DNA of 64,000 nt from Nocardia sp. XZ_19_385 (lineage in GTDB: Bacteria; Actinomycetota; Actinomycetes; Mycobacteriales; Mycobacteriaceae). Location: the NCBI RefSeq assembly GCF_015355755.1, contig NZ_JACVEE010000002.1, positions 744,001-808,000 of the forward strand, written 5' to 3'. Every line of letters begins with the position of its first letter. The first letter of the stretch is position 1. Positions 16,245 through 24,977 of the stretch are shown here, piece after piece. Position numbers and translations under genes: made by a program. The notes below the pieces were generated by a model. That model made no database searches. It was not told where the DNA came from and saw nothing but the letters and a program-made list of their open reading frames with translations.

Positions 16245-17747
16245 TCAGAGCAGGGTGAGCTTGTCGGCGGCGGTGATCTCGGCGGGCGCCCCGATCGGAT
16301 CGCCGTCGGTGCACGCCGCGACGGTGCCGGCATCCGAGGCCCGCACCAGTATGCGTGCGCCCGCGGGGTTCAGGGCGCTGATCACGACGGCCTCCGGTTC
16401 ATCGCCGCCGTCGCGACTCTTGCGGTAGGCGACGGTGTAGGTCTCGACGGTCGCGGGCCCGGTGTAACCGGGTGCGACTTCGCGGCGGGCGGCGGGCACC
16501 TCGGCCTCGATCGAACGGAACAGTCGCGCAGGCGGTTTCGCGGAGTACACGCCCACGCCATGCTTGGTGATGTACCAGCCGAGTGCGGTGGCGAGCCCGT
16601 AGTCGTCCGGGCGCTCGCGCAGCCGTCCGACCATGGTCGCGAGGGAGTGCGTCGTGTAGTTGTTGCCCGCGCCGCCCGCGAAGGTGAGTCCGCCGGTGAC
16701 CGACAGCGGCCGCGCCGGATCGTCGATCGGCAGACCCAGGGCCTCGGCCGCGACCTGCACCGCGACCGGGAAGCAGGAGTACAGGTCGATCTGCGACACG
16801 TCGTCGATGCCGATGCCCGCGTGCCCGAGTGCGGCCTGTCCGGCCGCGGCGATGGCGGGCGAAACGCTCATGTCCGCACGCTCGGTGACGAACCATTCGT
16901 CGGTCGCGGTGGCGCCGCCGTGCGGGAAGACCCAGCGGTCCCGCGGCACGCCGGCCGCATCGGCGGCGGCCGCGCTGCAAACGACAAGTCCCGCACCGAG
17001 ATCCACCGTCAGGTTCGCGATGAGCAACTTCGGGTACGGCGTCGACACCATCCGATTCGCCGCCGACGGGGTCGTCAGTTCCGCCGCGGACTGCGCGGTG
17101 GGCATCCACGCGTACGGATTGCGCGCGGCCACCTCGGACAGCCGTGACCACAGCCCGCCGATGCGCGCCCGATGCTCGGCTTCGCTGAGCCCGAGCCGAG
17201 CCCGCAGCGCGGTCTCCATCAACGCGTAGAAGTACACCGGCCCCCACAACCCGGCAGCCGTCTCCATATCCGAATTGGGTCCGCGCTCGGATCCGATGAT
17301 CTCGCCGGTTGTTTCGGCTTGCTCGGGCCAATCCAGCTGCGCGCCAGCCCGTTTAGCGGCATTCCACGAGGAGACCGCCTCCGCTCCGGTGATCAGCGCG
17401 ACCTCGGACTGCCCGTCGGCGATGGCCTGGGCGACGGTGTTGAGCAGCCGTTGCGGCGCGTCCCCGCCGAAGCGCGCGGATTGCACGGTCCGCTTCGGTG
17501 TCGCCCCGAGTTCCGCGGCGACCAGCGCGCCCAAGTCGGCGTAAGGCTTGCTCACCGGAGCGACCGCGGCGATCAGGTCGGCGGACCGCAGCAGGCGATC
17601 ACCGCTTCCGCTGTCGGCCCCCGCCCGGCGCAAGGATTCGGCGGCGAGCTCGACGGGCCCCGGGAGACCCGGTTCGCCGGCCCGGTGCACGACCTGTCCG
17701 GCGCCGACGAGCACCGGTGTCCGCGGGTCCATTCCGGCTGGCAGCAT
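16245..17747 (-). CDS. Thiolase-like acyltransferase with C-terminal OB-fold domain
   Basis: A 500-residue protein of the thiolase/SCP2 superfamily (Rv1867-like). The N-terminal half starts TPVLVGAGQVVHRAGEPGLP. The usual nucleophile-Cys region reads SARFGGDAPQRLLNTVAQAI with no Cys. The C-terminal half has QIDLYSCFPVAVQVAAEALG and GGLTFAGGAGNNYTTHSL in place of the canonical HxF and GHP motifs. A small OB-like domain follows from about residue 420. With the first Cys absent, thiolysis by the normal route is unlikely. It may be a non-canonical acyl transferase or aldolase partner. The start has GGAGGAAC before ATG 17747. It is first in the operon. Confidence 0.82.
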   Translation of the reverse strand: MLPAGMDPRTPVLVGAGQVVHRAGEPGLPGPVELAAESLRRAGADSGSGDRLLRSADLIAAVAPVSKPYADLGALVAAELGATPKRTVQSARFGGDAPQRLLNTVAQAIADGQSEVALITGAEAVSSWNAAKRAGAQLDWPEQAETTGEIIGSERGPNSDMETAAGLWGPVYFYALMETALRARLGLSEAEHRARIGGLWSRLSEVAARNPYAWMPTAQSAAELTTPSAANRMVSTPYPKLLIANLTVDLGAGLVVCSAAAADAAGVPRDRWVFPHGGATATDEWFVTERADMSVSPAIAAAGQAALGHAGIGIDDVSQIDLYSCFPVAVQVAAEALGLPIDDPARPLSVTGGLTFAGGAGNNYTTHSLATMVGRLRERPDDYGLATALGWYITKHGVGVYSAKPPARLFRSIEAEVPAARREVAPGYTGPATVETYTVAYRKSRDGGDEPEAVVISALNPAGARILVRASDAGTVAACTDGDPIGAPAEITAADKLTLL

Positions 17748-17763
17748 TGTTCCTCCACTCCAC

Positions 17764-17785
17764 TTCCCGTCAGCACTGACGGGAA
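17764..17785. promoter_or_regulatory. 22-bp inverted repeat, likely TetR operator
   Basis: Arms TTCCCGTCAG and CTGACGGGAA are exact reverse complements around CA. The site lies 17 bp upstream of the thiolase-like start and 80 bp upstream of the divergent crotonase. It is the expected position for repression of both units by the TetR encoded at 14798-15463. Confidence 0.7.
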
Positions 17786-17865
17786 CTGAACTCGATTAGA
17801 ACAGAGCCGCTCCCGGCCTGGCAATGGTTCCGCCCGAAGAACTGACTGCTGGGTAAGATCCGGGA

Positions 17866-18618
17866 ATGAGCTCCAACGTCACGCTGAGATTCGAAGGCGA
17901 TCGCGCCTATGTCGCCCTCGATCGACCGGATAAGCACAACGGACTGACCCTCGAGATGCTCGGCGGATTGATCGACGCCGCACATGACATCGCCGCCCGC
18001 AAGGGCGTGCGCGCTGTCATCCTGACCGGAAATGGGCCCAGTTTCAGCAGCGGCCTGGACGTCGCGAAGGCCACCAGCGATCCGCTGGCGATCGTGCGCG
18101 CCTTCGTCCCGCTTCCGTGGCGCGGCACCAATACTTTTCAGGAGGCCTGCTGGGCCTGGCGCCGCCTGCCGGTGCCGGTGATCGCGGCCGTGCACGGCCG
18201 CTGCTTCGGCGGCGGGCTGCAGATCGCACTGGCCGCCGACGTCCGCTTCGCCACCCCGGACGCGGAATTCTCGGTCATGGAGGCCAAGCACGGCCTGGTG
18301 CCCGACATGACCGGTGCGGCCTCGCTGTCCCAGCTCATCGGCATCGACAAGGCGCTGATGCTGACGATGACCGCCGATGTCGTGGACGCCGCGTACGCCG
18401 AACGCATCGGCCTTATCACCGAGGTCACCGCCGACCCCATGGCGGCCGCCGAGCATCTCGCCGACCGGATCGCGACCCGATCCCCGCACGCGGTGGCCGG
18501 CGCCAAGCGCATGTTCGATCGCTCTTGGCAGGCTTCGGCGCGCCGGACCTTCGCCCTGGAACGTGCCACCCAACTTCCGCTCATCCTGCGCCTGGCCCGC
18601 GGCGGAGGCAAACAATAA
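17866..18618 (+). CDS. Crotonase-family protein with Glu-to-Gln change
   Basis: A 250-residue enoyl-CoA hydratase/isomerase-like protein. The oxyanion segment is GPSFSSGLDVAKA, the helix-9 motif is CFGGGLQIALAADVRFA, and the later motif is FSVMEAKHGLVPDMTGAASL. The first catalytic Glu position of hydratases is Gln here, while the second Glu and the Asp of GLVPDMTG, which is catalytic in dienoyl-CoA isomerases, are kept. Isomerase-type chemistry is therefore more plausible than hydration (inference). It is divergent from the thiolase-crotonase-TetR operon and shares its operator region. It is cytosolic. Confidence 0.88.
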   Translation: MSSNVTLRFEGDRAYVALDRPDKHNGLTLEMLGGLIDAAHDIAARKGVRAVILTGNGPSFSSGLDVAKATSDPLAIVRAFVPLPWRGTNTFQEACWAWRRLPVPVIAAVHGRCFGGGLQIALAADVRFATPDAEFSVMEAKHGLVPDMTGAASLSQLIGIDKALMLTMTADVVDAAYAERIGLITEVTADPMAAAEHLADRIATRSPHAVAGAKRMFDRSWQASARRTFALERATQLPLILRLARGGGKQ

Positions 18619-18787
18619 GCGAACAGAGTGATATCAATTTCGCATGACGGTGACGCCCGCCACAATCCGATCCAGCCCGGCTGTTAGCCTTTCGGTCGAT
18701 CTGCCAGCCAGTCGAGATGTGGCGCGAGACACATAACGAGGTCTGTGTCGGTGCCCGCTTCGGCGTTATCCGGAGGGCTTCACCGAC

Positions 18788-19894
18788 TTGCACAAGACCG
18801 CTTCCATCCTGCTGTCCACAGTCGCGGGTGCCACGGCCTTCGTCCTGACAGTCACATCCCCAGCCGCGGCGAACCCGAACGCCATCAACCCGATTCCGGT
18901 GCTGAACGGCACCCATGGCCTGCCGCAGCTGCCGGGGCGCAGCAAGGCGGTGTTCCAGGTGACGGGCATGGCCAGCCCCAACAGCACCCACACCTACAAC
19001 GTGCTGGGCACCGACCTGGGCATCATGTGGGATAACGGCCACGGCGAAATGCTGACCGCCTTCGGCGACACCGCGGGCATCGGTTTCCCGAATCTGCTGT
19101 CCGGCAGCACCTGGGCTTGGCGCAGCAATATTCTGGTGCGCAGCCACACCCAGAACCCGGCCAACGGGATCTACTTCGACAGCGTGGTGCGCGATGTCTT
19201 CGGGCAGGCGCGTGACCTGATCGCCAGCCCGAAGATCCCGCTGCTGGAGATCAGCCGCATCCCCACCGCGGGCATCGCGGCCCACGGCGCCCAATATATG
19301 AGCCTGATGTCGGTGGCGAGCTGGGACGACGTCGGCCAGTGGACCACCAACTTCTCCGGCCTCGCGGTCTCCGGGGACAACGGGGAAACCTGGCTCGAGC
19401 TGCCCGGAACCCGGCGGCCGAACGCGGGCGGCCACGCCAACTTCCAGATGAACGCCTTCCTGAAGAACGGCGGCTTCATCTACGAATACGGCACCCCGGA
19501 CGGGCGCAACAACCCCGCCTTCGTCGCCCGGGTCCCCGAGGAGGCGATGGGCGACCTCGGCGCCCGCGAATACTGGGACGGCGAACAGTGGAAGCGCGGC
19601 GACGTGAACGCGGCCGCCCCGATCATGGGCGGCGTCGGCGAACTGTCGGTGATGTGGAACGACTATCTTGGACAGTTCATTTCGCTGACCACCGACCCGT
19701 TCAACTCGGTGGTCATGCGCCGCTCGCCGAGCCCGGAGGGCCCGTGGAGCCCGCCGGAGGTGCTCATCGACACCCGTGAACTGCCCACCGCCTACGCGCC
19801 GTCGATCTTCCCGTATCAGACCGGGCGCGACCTGTATTACATGACGACGGTGCACAGCCAGTACAACGTCTTGCTGATGCGCACCACGCTCTGA
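18788..19894 (+). CDS. Secreted DUF4185 protein (copy 1)
   Basis: A 368-residue exported protein. The signal peptide runs about residues 1-28 (HKTASILLSTVAGATAFVLT, then AAA before NPN). The DUF4185 domain fills the rest: PIPVLNGTHGLPQLPGRSKA, LGIMWDNGHGEMLTAFGDT and the C-terminal YQTGRDLYYMTTVHSQYNVL. DUF4185 is a predicted beta-propeller related to glycosidase-like folds; its function is unknown. The start is a TTG at 18788 with GGAGGG upstream and is not certain. A close paralogue lies at 24978-26060, with roughly two thirds of positions identical by eye. The terminator hairpin is just downstream. Confidence 0.85.
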   Translation: MHKTASILLSTVAGATAFVLTVTSPAAANPNAINPIPVLNGTHGLPQLPGRSKAVFQVTGMASPNSTHTYNVLGTDLGIMWDNGHGEMLTAFGDTAGIGFPNLLSGSTWAWRSNILVRSHTQNPANGIYFDSVVRDVFGQARDLIASPKIPLLEISRIPTAGIAAHGAQYMSLMSVASWDDVGQWTTNFSGLAVSGDNGETWLELPGTRRPNAGGHANFQMNAFLKNGGFIYEYGTPDGRNNPAFVARVPEEAMGDLGAREYWDGEQWKRGDVNAAAPIMGGVGELSVMWNDYLGQFISLTTDPFNSVVMRRSPSPEGPWSPPEVLIDTRELPTAYAPSIFPYQTGRDLYYMTTVHSQYNVLLMRTTL

Positions 19895-19907
19895 ACCAGC
19901 GGCACTC

Positions 19908-19942
19908 GAACCGGCGGTCGTCCCTGGGACGGCCGCCGGTTC
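19908..19942 (+). terminator. Hairpin after DUF4185 copy 1
   Basis: A 16-bp stem (19908-19923 with 19927-19942), fully paired as RNA with one U-G pair, has a three-base loop. There is no clear T-run, so it may be a weak terminator or an mRNA-stabilising hairpin. Confidence 0.55.
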
Positions 19943-19963
19943 CGCGTCAATAGACTCGCACCC

Positions 19964-20653
19964 ATGGAAGCGGCCGATTGGGACGCGCGATACGCGCAGA
20001 GTGAGCTGGTCTGGGGTGCGCCGCCGAACAGCACCGTCGTCGAGCACGTGTACGGGCTGGAACGCAGCATCACCCTGCGGCCCGATACCCCGGACGGCGA
20101 GGTGCCCGAGCATCCGCGCGCACTGGACCTGGCCTGCGGCGAGGGCCGCAACACCTTGTGGCTGGCGACCCACGGCTGGCAGGTGGACGCGGTCGACTAC
20201 TCGCAGGTGGGGATCGACAAGGGCCGCACGGTCGCGACCCGGCTGTCGCGGTCGGTGCGTAGCCGGATCAGCTGGCATTGCGCCGACGTCACCGACCTGG
20301 CGGGCGCCGGGATCGCCGGGCCCTACGAACTGGTGCTGATGGTCTTCCTGCACCTGCCCGCCGAGCAGCGCCGCGCGGTGGTGCGTGAAGCCGCGAATCT
20401 GCTTGCGCCCGAGGGAACTCTGCTCGTGCTGGGTCACGACAGCTTGAATCTCACCGAGGGTTACGGCGGGCCGCAGGACCCGTCGATCCTCTTCACCCCG
20501 GACGACATCGCCGCCGACCTCGGGCCCGAAGCGAGCCGAATCCGGGTCCGCCTCGCCGACCGCGTCATGCGCCCCACCGAGGGCCGTGATGCCATCGACG
20601 CCCTGGTCGTCGCCACCCGGCCGGTTCCGGAATCCGGCGACGAACAGGGGTAA
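19964..20653 (+). CDS. Class I SAM-dependent methyltransferase (TehB-like)
   Basis: A 229-residue methyltransferase. The start EAADWDARYAQSELVWGAPP is typical of the TehB/UbiE-like group. Motif I is ALDLACGEGRNTLWLATHGW, and the acidic residue for the SAM ribose is in VDAVDYSQVGID. Later motifs GPYELVLMVFLHLPAEQRRA and LLAPEGTLLVLGHD are also present. TehB relatives methylate tellurite or small thiols; the substrate here is unknown. The product is cytosolic. Its stop codon abuts, with no gap, the stop of the convergent lipoprotein hydrolase gene. Confidence 0.88.
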   Translation: MEAADWDARYAQSELVWGAPPNSTVVEHVYGLERSITLRPDTPDGEVPEHPRALDLACGEGRNTLWLATHGWQVDAVDYSQVGIDKGRTVATRLSRSVRSRISWHCADVTDLAGAGIAGPYELVLMVFLHLPAEQRRAVVREAANLLAPEGTLLVLGHDSLNLTEGYGGPQDPSILFTPDDIAADLGPEASRIRVRLADRVMRPTEGRDAIDALVVATRPVPESGDEQG

Positions 20654-22081
20654 TCAGGCCGAGCAGTTGTCGGTCTCCGGGAGCCGGAGATCTATGAGGT
20701 AGCGATCGGCGGCCGTGGTGACGCAGGCGGTGCGGTCGTAGATGCCGTGACCCCAGCCGTCGTAGGTGAGCAGCGTGGCGCGCGGCGTCTGGATCGCGAC
20801 CTGAGTCGCCCACTCATGCGGTGTGGCCGGGTCGTGCCGGGAGTTGATGATCAGGATCGGCGGGCCGTCCTGGATCTGCGGACGGTGCGGCGGATTCTTC
20901 GGGGCCACCGGCCAGCCGGAGCAGATACTGCCTGCGCCCCAGGCGAAATGGGCCCGCAGGGTGGGTGCGTTGTCCTGCTGTGCGCGCCACAGCCGCTGCC
21001 ACTGCTCCTGGTCGGCGATGTCGAACTGCCAGTCGGAGCAGAAGATGATCTGCGGCATGGGCGCGATCTCCCCGGTGCGCCGCGGCGCGGCCGGAAGTTC
21101 CGCGACGCCGCGCGGCTGGGCGGCCAGCGCCTGCAGATCCTTCGCCAGTTCGGGCCACTCGGGACGGTAAAGCCGTTGCGTCACTTTGGTACTCAGATCG
21201 AGCGGCGTCAGCGGTTTGCCCGCGCTATCACGCAACTCGCCCCGGGTGGCAGCGGCGAACAGCTCGCCGTACAACCCCGGCACATCCTTTCCATGCAGGC
21301 TGCACTGCGTTTCGCGGACACACCACGCCACGAATTCGGTGAGAGTGCCCTGGCCCGCGCGGGCCTGGGTCGCCAGGAACTCCGCGCCGCCGAGGCTGTG
21401 GTCGTCGACGCTGTCGAGCAACGACGCGCGCAGTTGGCCTGGGAAGAGTTCGGCGTACCGCTGGGCCGGCATAGTGCCGTAGGACCGGCTGTAGAGACTG
21501 ATCTGCTTCTCCCCCAGCGCTTTCCGCAGTGCCTCGACATCACGTGCGACACTCTCGGCGTCCAGGTGATCCATCAGCGGACCGGTGTGCTCGCGGCAGC
21601 TGGCTTCGAGACCCTTTGCGTAGGAACGGGATTCCTCGAGGCGACCGCCACCATCCGGAACCAGATTCGGCCGCCCGGCCACCAAGCCCGCGTCGCAGCG
21701 CACCGGATGGCTGCGCTTCACCCCGCGTGGATCGATGCTGACGATGTCGAACCGTGCCCGCAGCTCGGCGGAAAACGTTGTACCGCTGAGGATTTGGTCG
21801 ACTCCGGAGCTACCGGGCCCGCCGGGCAGGGAAATGAGCGTCCCGACCTTGTCCGCTCCGTCCGCCTTGTCCCGCACCACCGCGACATCGATGGTGTCGC
21901 CGCCCTGGTCCGCCCAGTCGATCGGAACCGCCAGCGAGGCACACTCATAGGCGCCGTTCTCCGCACAGGGCAGCCAGGTCAGTGCGGGTTTCGGTGCTGA
22001 GTCGGCCGTGCAGGCGGCGAGCGCGGCGGACCCCACCGCTGCCGCCAGCAGCACACCGACGATGTTGCGAGATAACCTCAT
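20654..22081 (-). CDS. Lipoprotein alpha/beta hydrolase, tripeptidyl aminopeptidase-like
   Basis: A 475-residue exported hydrolase. The lipobox GSAALAACTADS places Cys at about residue 24, so the mature protein is membrane-anchored outside. The N-terminal alpha/beta hydrolase half has SLPGGPGSSGVDQ and the nucleophile ISLYSRSYGTMPAQRYAELF. The C-terminal TAP-like segment carries Asp in INSRHDPATPHEWA and His in TYDGWGHGIYDRTACV. The family includes secreted proline-type aminopeptidases and esterases (SlpD/E, CaeA). The exact substrate is unknown. The product is probably active in the cell envelope. Confidence 0.9.
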   Translation of the reverse strand: MRLSRNIVGVLLAAAVGSAALAACTADSAPKPALTWLPCAENGAYECASLAVPIDWADQGGDTIDVAVVRDKADGADKVGTLISLPGGPGSSGVDQILSGTTFSAELRARFDIVSIDPRGVKRSHPVRCDAGLVAGRPNLVPDGGGRLEESRSYAKGLEASCREHTGPLMDHLDAESVARDVEALRKALGEKQISLYSRSYGTMPAQRYAELFPGQLRASLLDSVDDHSLGGAEFLATQARAGQGTLTEFVAWCVRETQCSLHGKDVPGLYGELFAAATRGELRDSAGKPLTPLDLSTKVTQRLYRPEWPELAKDLQALAAQPRGVAELPAAPRRTGEIAPMPQIIFCSDWQFDIADQEQWQRLWRAQQDNAPTLRAHFAWGAGSICSGWPVAPKNPPHRPQIQDGPPILIINSRHDPATPHEWATQVAIQTPRATLLTYDGWGHGIYDRTACVTTAADRYLIDLRLPETDNCSA

Positions 22082-22152
22082 GCACCGATCTTCGAGCTAC
22101 CGGCTGACGCGCCACATCACGCCGGCGAGGGAGAGCGGGTCACCCCTCGGTA

Positions 22153-22749
22153 CTACGTCGACCAGCGGCGCAACCACGGCTCGACGGTGGCCTGGATGAC
22201 ATCGAACCCGGTGCGGAACGAGTGCGGCTGACCGGCGATGACCCGCACCTCGGCGGCGTCGGCCGGGTCCGGGATCCCGAACGGGTCGCTACCGCCGTTG
22301 ATCACCACCACCGGGATGTCCCCGGCCGCCAGCAGCTCCTCGCGCCGGGACTTCTCCGGCTTACCGGGCGGATGCAGGGGAAACGAGAGCGCGATCACCC
22401 CGTGCGCCCCGAGCTCGACCGCCGTCCGGCACGCCACCCGGGCCCCATTACTGCGTCCACCCTGGATCAGCGGCACGTTCTTCACCTTCTTGCGCAATGC
22501 CGCGACGATCTCCAGCCAGGCCTCGTCCTGCTTGACCGCCGACCCGGGGGCGCGCCGCCCGGCCACGCGGTACGGCTGCGTTACCAGTGCGACGGCCCCA
22601 CCCAGCGCCAGCGCCGTATCACGCACTGCCAGAATGTCTTTCGCATCGACCCCGCCCCCGGAGCCGTGAGTCAGCAGCAACAGGAAGGCCGGGGAACGCG
22701 GCTTGTCGAGCTCGATCTCGGCCGGTCCGGCGCTCGTCTCGATATGCAC
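22153..22749 (-). CDS. Small alpha/beta hydrolase (dienelactone hydrolase/Tex30-like)
   Basis: A 198-residue hydrolase with the oxyanion loop LLTHGSGGGVDAKD and the nucleophile IQGGRSNGARVACRTAVELG. The acid is in VVINGGSDPFGIPD and the His in VIAGQPHSFRTGFDVI, so the triad is complete. No signal peptide is seen, so it is cytosolic. The family (KAT8-complex-like/Tex30 and dienelactone hydrolase relatives) has few known substrates. It follows the lipoprotein hydrolase region on the same strand but is transcribed before it, with a 71-bp gap. The divergent neighbour fadE5 begins 290 bp away. Confidence 0.85.
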   Translation of the reverse strand: MHIETSAGPAEIELDKPRSPAFLLLLTHGSGGGVDAKDILAVRDTALALGGAVALVTQPYRVAGRRAPGSAVKQDEAWLEIVAALRKKVKNVPLIQGGRSNGARVACRTAVELGAHGVIALSFPLHPPGKPEKSRREELLAAGDIPVVVINGGSDPFGIPDPADAAEVRVIAGQPHSFRTGFDVIQATVEPWLRRWST

Positions 22750-22903
22750 ACCTCACCGTAACCGGTCAGCAATCGGTGAGCTCGAAAGCAACGGCCGACA
22801 CCTTCCACCAGGCAAAACGGCCCATTACTCGCAACCCCAACCAGGGGCAATGCGCCGCAGTGTCTTTCGCGTCACATTGCGCGCCCGAGCCTTTGCCGCA
22901 TTG

Positions 22904-22945
22904 ATTACCCGCCGGTAATATGGCACGTAAGTTACCCGCGAGTAG
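22904..22945 (+). promoter_or_regulatory. Two TTAC-N6-GTAA-type operators upstream of fadE5
   Basis: Site one, TTACCCGCCGGTAA (22905-22918), sits in a symmetric ATTACC/GGTAAT frame. Site two, TTACCCGCGAGTAG (22932-22945), has one mismatch. Both share size and symmetry with the sites at 35487-35500 and 39815-39828. They lie 97-137 bp upstream of the fadE5 start. No gene lies in 22750-23041; the rest is promoter region. Confidence 0.65.
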
Positions 22946-23041
22946 CAAGCTGCATACGGCATGGCTACCCGGAGGCGCACCAAACGGGCGGGAACGGCAC
23001 ACCACCGACCGCACCCGACTCAATGGAGAGTGAGAGACAAC

Positions 23042-24868
23042 ATGGGTCACTACAAGAGCAACGTCCGCGACCTGGAATTCAACCTCTTCGAGGTCCTGGG
23101 CCTGGGCTCCCTGCTGGACAACGGCGCCTTCGGCGACCTGGACAGCGACACCGTCAAGGAGATGCTCAACGAGGTGCGTCGCCTGGCCGAGGGCCCGCTC
23201 GCCGATTCCTTCGTCGACGGTGACCGCAACCCGCCGGTCTTCGACCCCGCCACCCACACCGTCACCCTCCCCGAGTCCTTCAAGAAGTCCTACAAGGCCC
23301 TCGAGGATGCCGGCTGGTCCAAGGTTCCGGTCCGCGAGGAGCTCGGCGGCCTGGGCGCGCCTTCCGTCATCGGCTGGGCCCTGGGCGAGATGATCCTGGG
23401 CGCCAACCCGCCTGCGCAGATGTACGCCGCGGGCGCCGGCTTCGCCGAGGTCTTCTACAACAACGGCACCGAAGAGCAGAAGAAGTGGGCTTCGATCATC
23501 GCGGAGCGCAACTGGGGCGCCACCATGGTGCTGACCGAGCCGGATGCCGGCTCCGACGTCGGCGCCGGCCGCACCAAGGCGGTCAAGCAGGAAGACGGCT
23601 CCTGGCACATCGAGGGCGTCAAGCGCTTCATCACCTCGGGTGACTCCGACGACCTGTTCGAGAACATCATGCACCTGGTGCTGGCTCGCCCCGAGGGTGC
23701 CGGCCCGGGCACCAAGGGCCTGTCGCTGTTCTACGTGCCGAAGTGGCACTTCGATTTCGACACCGAGACCAAGGGCGACCGCAACGGCGTCTTCGTCACC
23801 AATGTCGAGCACAAGATGGGCATCAAGGTCTCGGCCACCTGTGAGGTCACCTTCGGTGGCCACGGCGTGCCCGCCAAGGGCTGGCTGGTCGGTGAGGTGC
23901 ACAACGGCATCGCGCAGATGTTCGACGTCATCGAGAACGCCCGCATGATGGTCGGCACCAAGGCCATCGCGACCCTGTCCACCGGTTACCTGAACGCACT
24001 GGACTACGCCAAGCAGCGCGTCCAGGGTGCGGACCTGACCCAGATGACCGACAAGGCCGCCCCGCGCGTCAGCATCACCCACCACCCGGACGTGCGTCGT
24101 TCGCTGGCCATGCAGAAGGCTTACGCCGAGGGCCTGCGCGCGATCTACCTCTACACCGCCGCGCACCAGGACGACAAGATCGCGGAGCTGGTCTCCGGCG
24201 CCGACAAGGACACCGCCTTCCGCGTCAACGATCTGCTGCTGCCGATCGTCAAGGGTGTCGGTTCCGAGCGCGCCTACCAGTACCTGACCGAATCGCTGCA
24301 GACCTTCGGTGGCTCCGGCTTCCTGCAGGACTACCCGATCGAGCAGTACATCCGCGACGCGAAGATCGACTCGCTGTACGAGGGCACCACCGCGATCCAG
24401 GCGCAGGACTTCTTCTTCCGCAAGATCGCCCGTGACCGCGGCGTCGCGCTGGCCCACGTGGCCGGCCAGGTGCAGAAGTTCATCGAGTCCGAAGCCGGCA
24501 ACGGCCGCCTGAAGGCCGAGCGCAAGCTGCTGGCCACCGCCCTCGAGGACGTGCAGGCCATGGCCGCCACCCTGACCGGGCACCTGATGGGCGCCCAGCA
24601 GGATCCGAAGGAGCTCTACAAGGTCGGCCTGGGTTCGGTGCGCTTCCTGATGTCGGTCGGTGACCTGCTCATCGGCTGGCAGCTGCTGCGCGGCGCCGAG
24701 GTCGCCATCAAGGCCCTCGACAACGGCTCCGACGAGGCGTTCTACCACGGCAAGGTCGCCACCGCGCAGTTCTTCGCGCGCAACGTCCTGCCGGAGCTCA
24801 CCTCGACCCGCGCCATCCTGTCGAACCTGGACAACGACATCATGGAGCTGGACGAAGCCGCTTTCTGA
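23042..24868 (+). CDS. fadE5: Broad-range acyl-CoA dehydrogenase FadE5
   Basis: A 608-residue acyl-CoA dehydrogenase, the length typical of FadE5 (about 611). It oxidises acyl-CoAs of many chain lengths to trans-2-enoyl-CoA using FAD. The motifs are [20 protein letters not shown] (FAD/substrate binding), [20 protein letters not shown], and [15 protein letters not shown] with the catalytic Glu near residue 446. The C-terminal extension (residues 470-608) distinguishes the long type. The start [19 protein letters not shown] with GGAGAG upstream is clear. Two operator-like sites precede it. The codon choice is strongly C-ending, suggesting high expression. Confidence 0.95.
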   Translation: MGHYKSNVRDLEFNLFEVLGLGSLLDNGAFGDLDSDTVKEMLNEVRRLAEGPLADSFVDGDRNPPVFDPATHTVTLPESFKKSYKALEDAGWSKVPVREELGGLGAPSVIGWALGEMILGANPPAQMYAAGAGFAEVFYNNGTEEQKKWASIIAERNWGATMVLTEPDAGSDVGAGRTKAVKQEDGSWHIEGVKRFITSGDSDDLFENIMHLVLARPEGAGPGTKGLSLFYVPKWHFDFDTETKGDRNGVFVTNVEHKMGIKVSATCEVTFGGHGVPAKGWLVGEVHNGIAQMFDVIENARMMVGTKAIATLSTGYLNALDYAKQRVQGADLTQMTDKAAPRVSITHHPDVRRSLAMQKAYAEGLRAIYLYTAAHQDDKIAELVSGADKDTAFRVNDLLLPIVKGVGSERAYQYLTESLQTFGGSGFLQDYPIEQYIRDAKIDSLYEGTTAIQAQDFFFRKIARDRGVALAHVAGQVQKFIESEAGNGRLKAERKLLATALEDVQAMAATLTGHLMGAQQDPKELYKVGLGSVRFLMSVGDLLIGWQLLRGAEVAIKALDNGSDEAFYHGKVATAQFFARNVLPELTSTRAILSNLDNDIMELDEAAF

Positions 24869-24901
24869 GTCCGATCTGAACCACAATCGAATACCGACAG
24901 C

Positions 24902-24933
24902 GCGGCCCGGGTTGATCCCGGGCCGCACTGTTT
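24902..24933 (+). terminator. Terminator of fadE5
   Basis: A perfect 10-bp stem GCGGCCCGGG/CCCGGGCCGC with loop TTGAT is followed by ACTGTTTAT. It lies 33 bp after the fadE5 stop. Confidence 0.82.
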
Positions 24934-24977
24934 ATGATCGGGCAAACCGCGCGCGCCACAGAAGGGTGAACGTCCGG

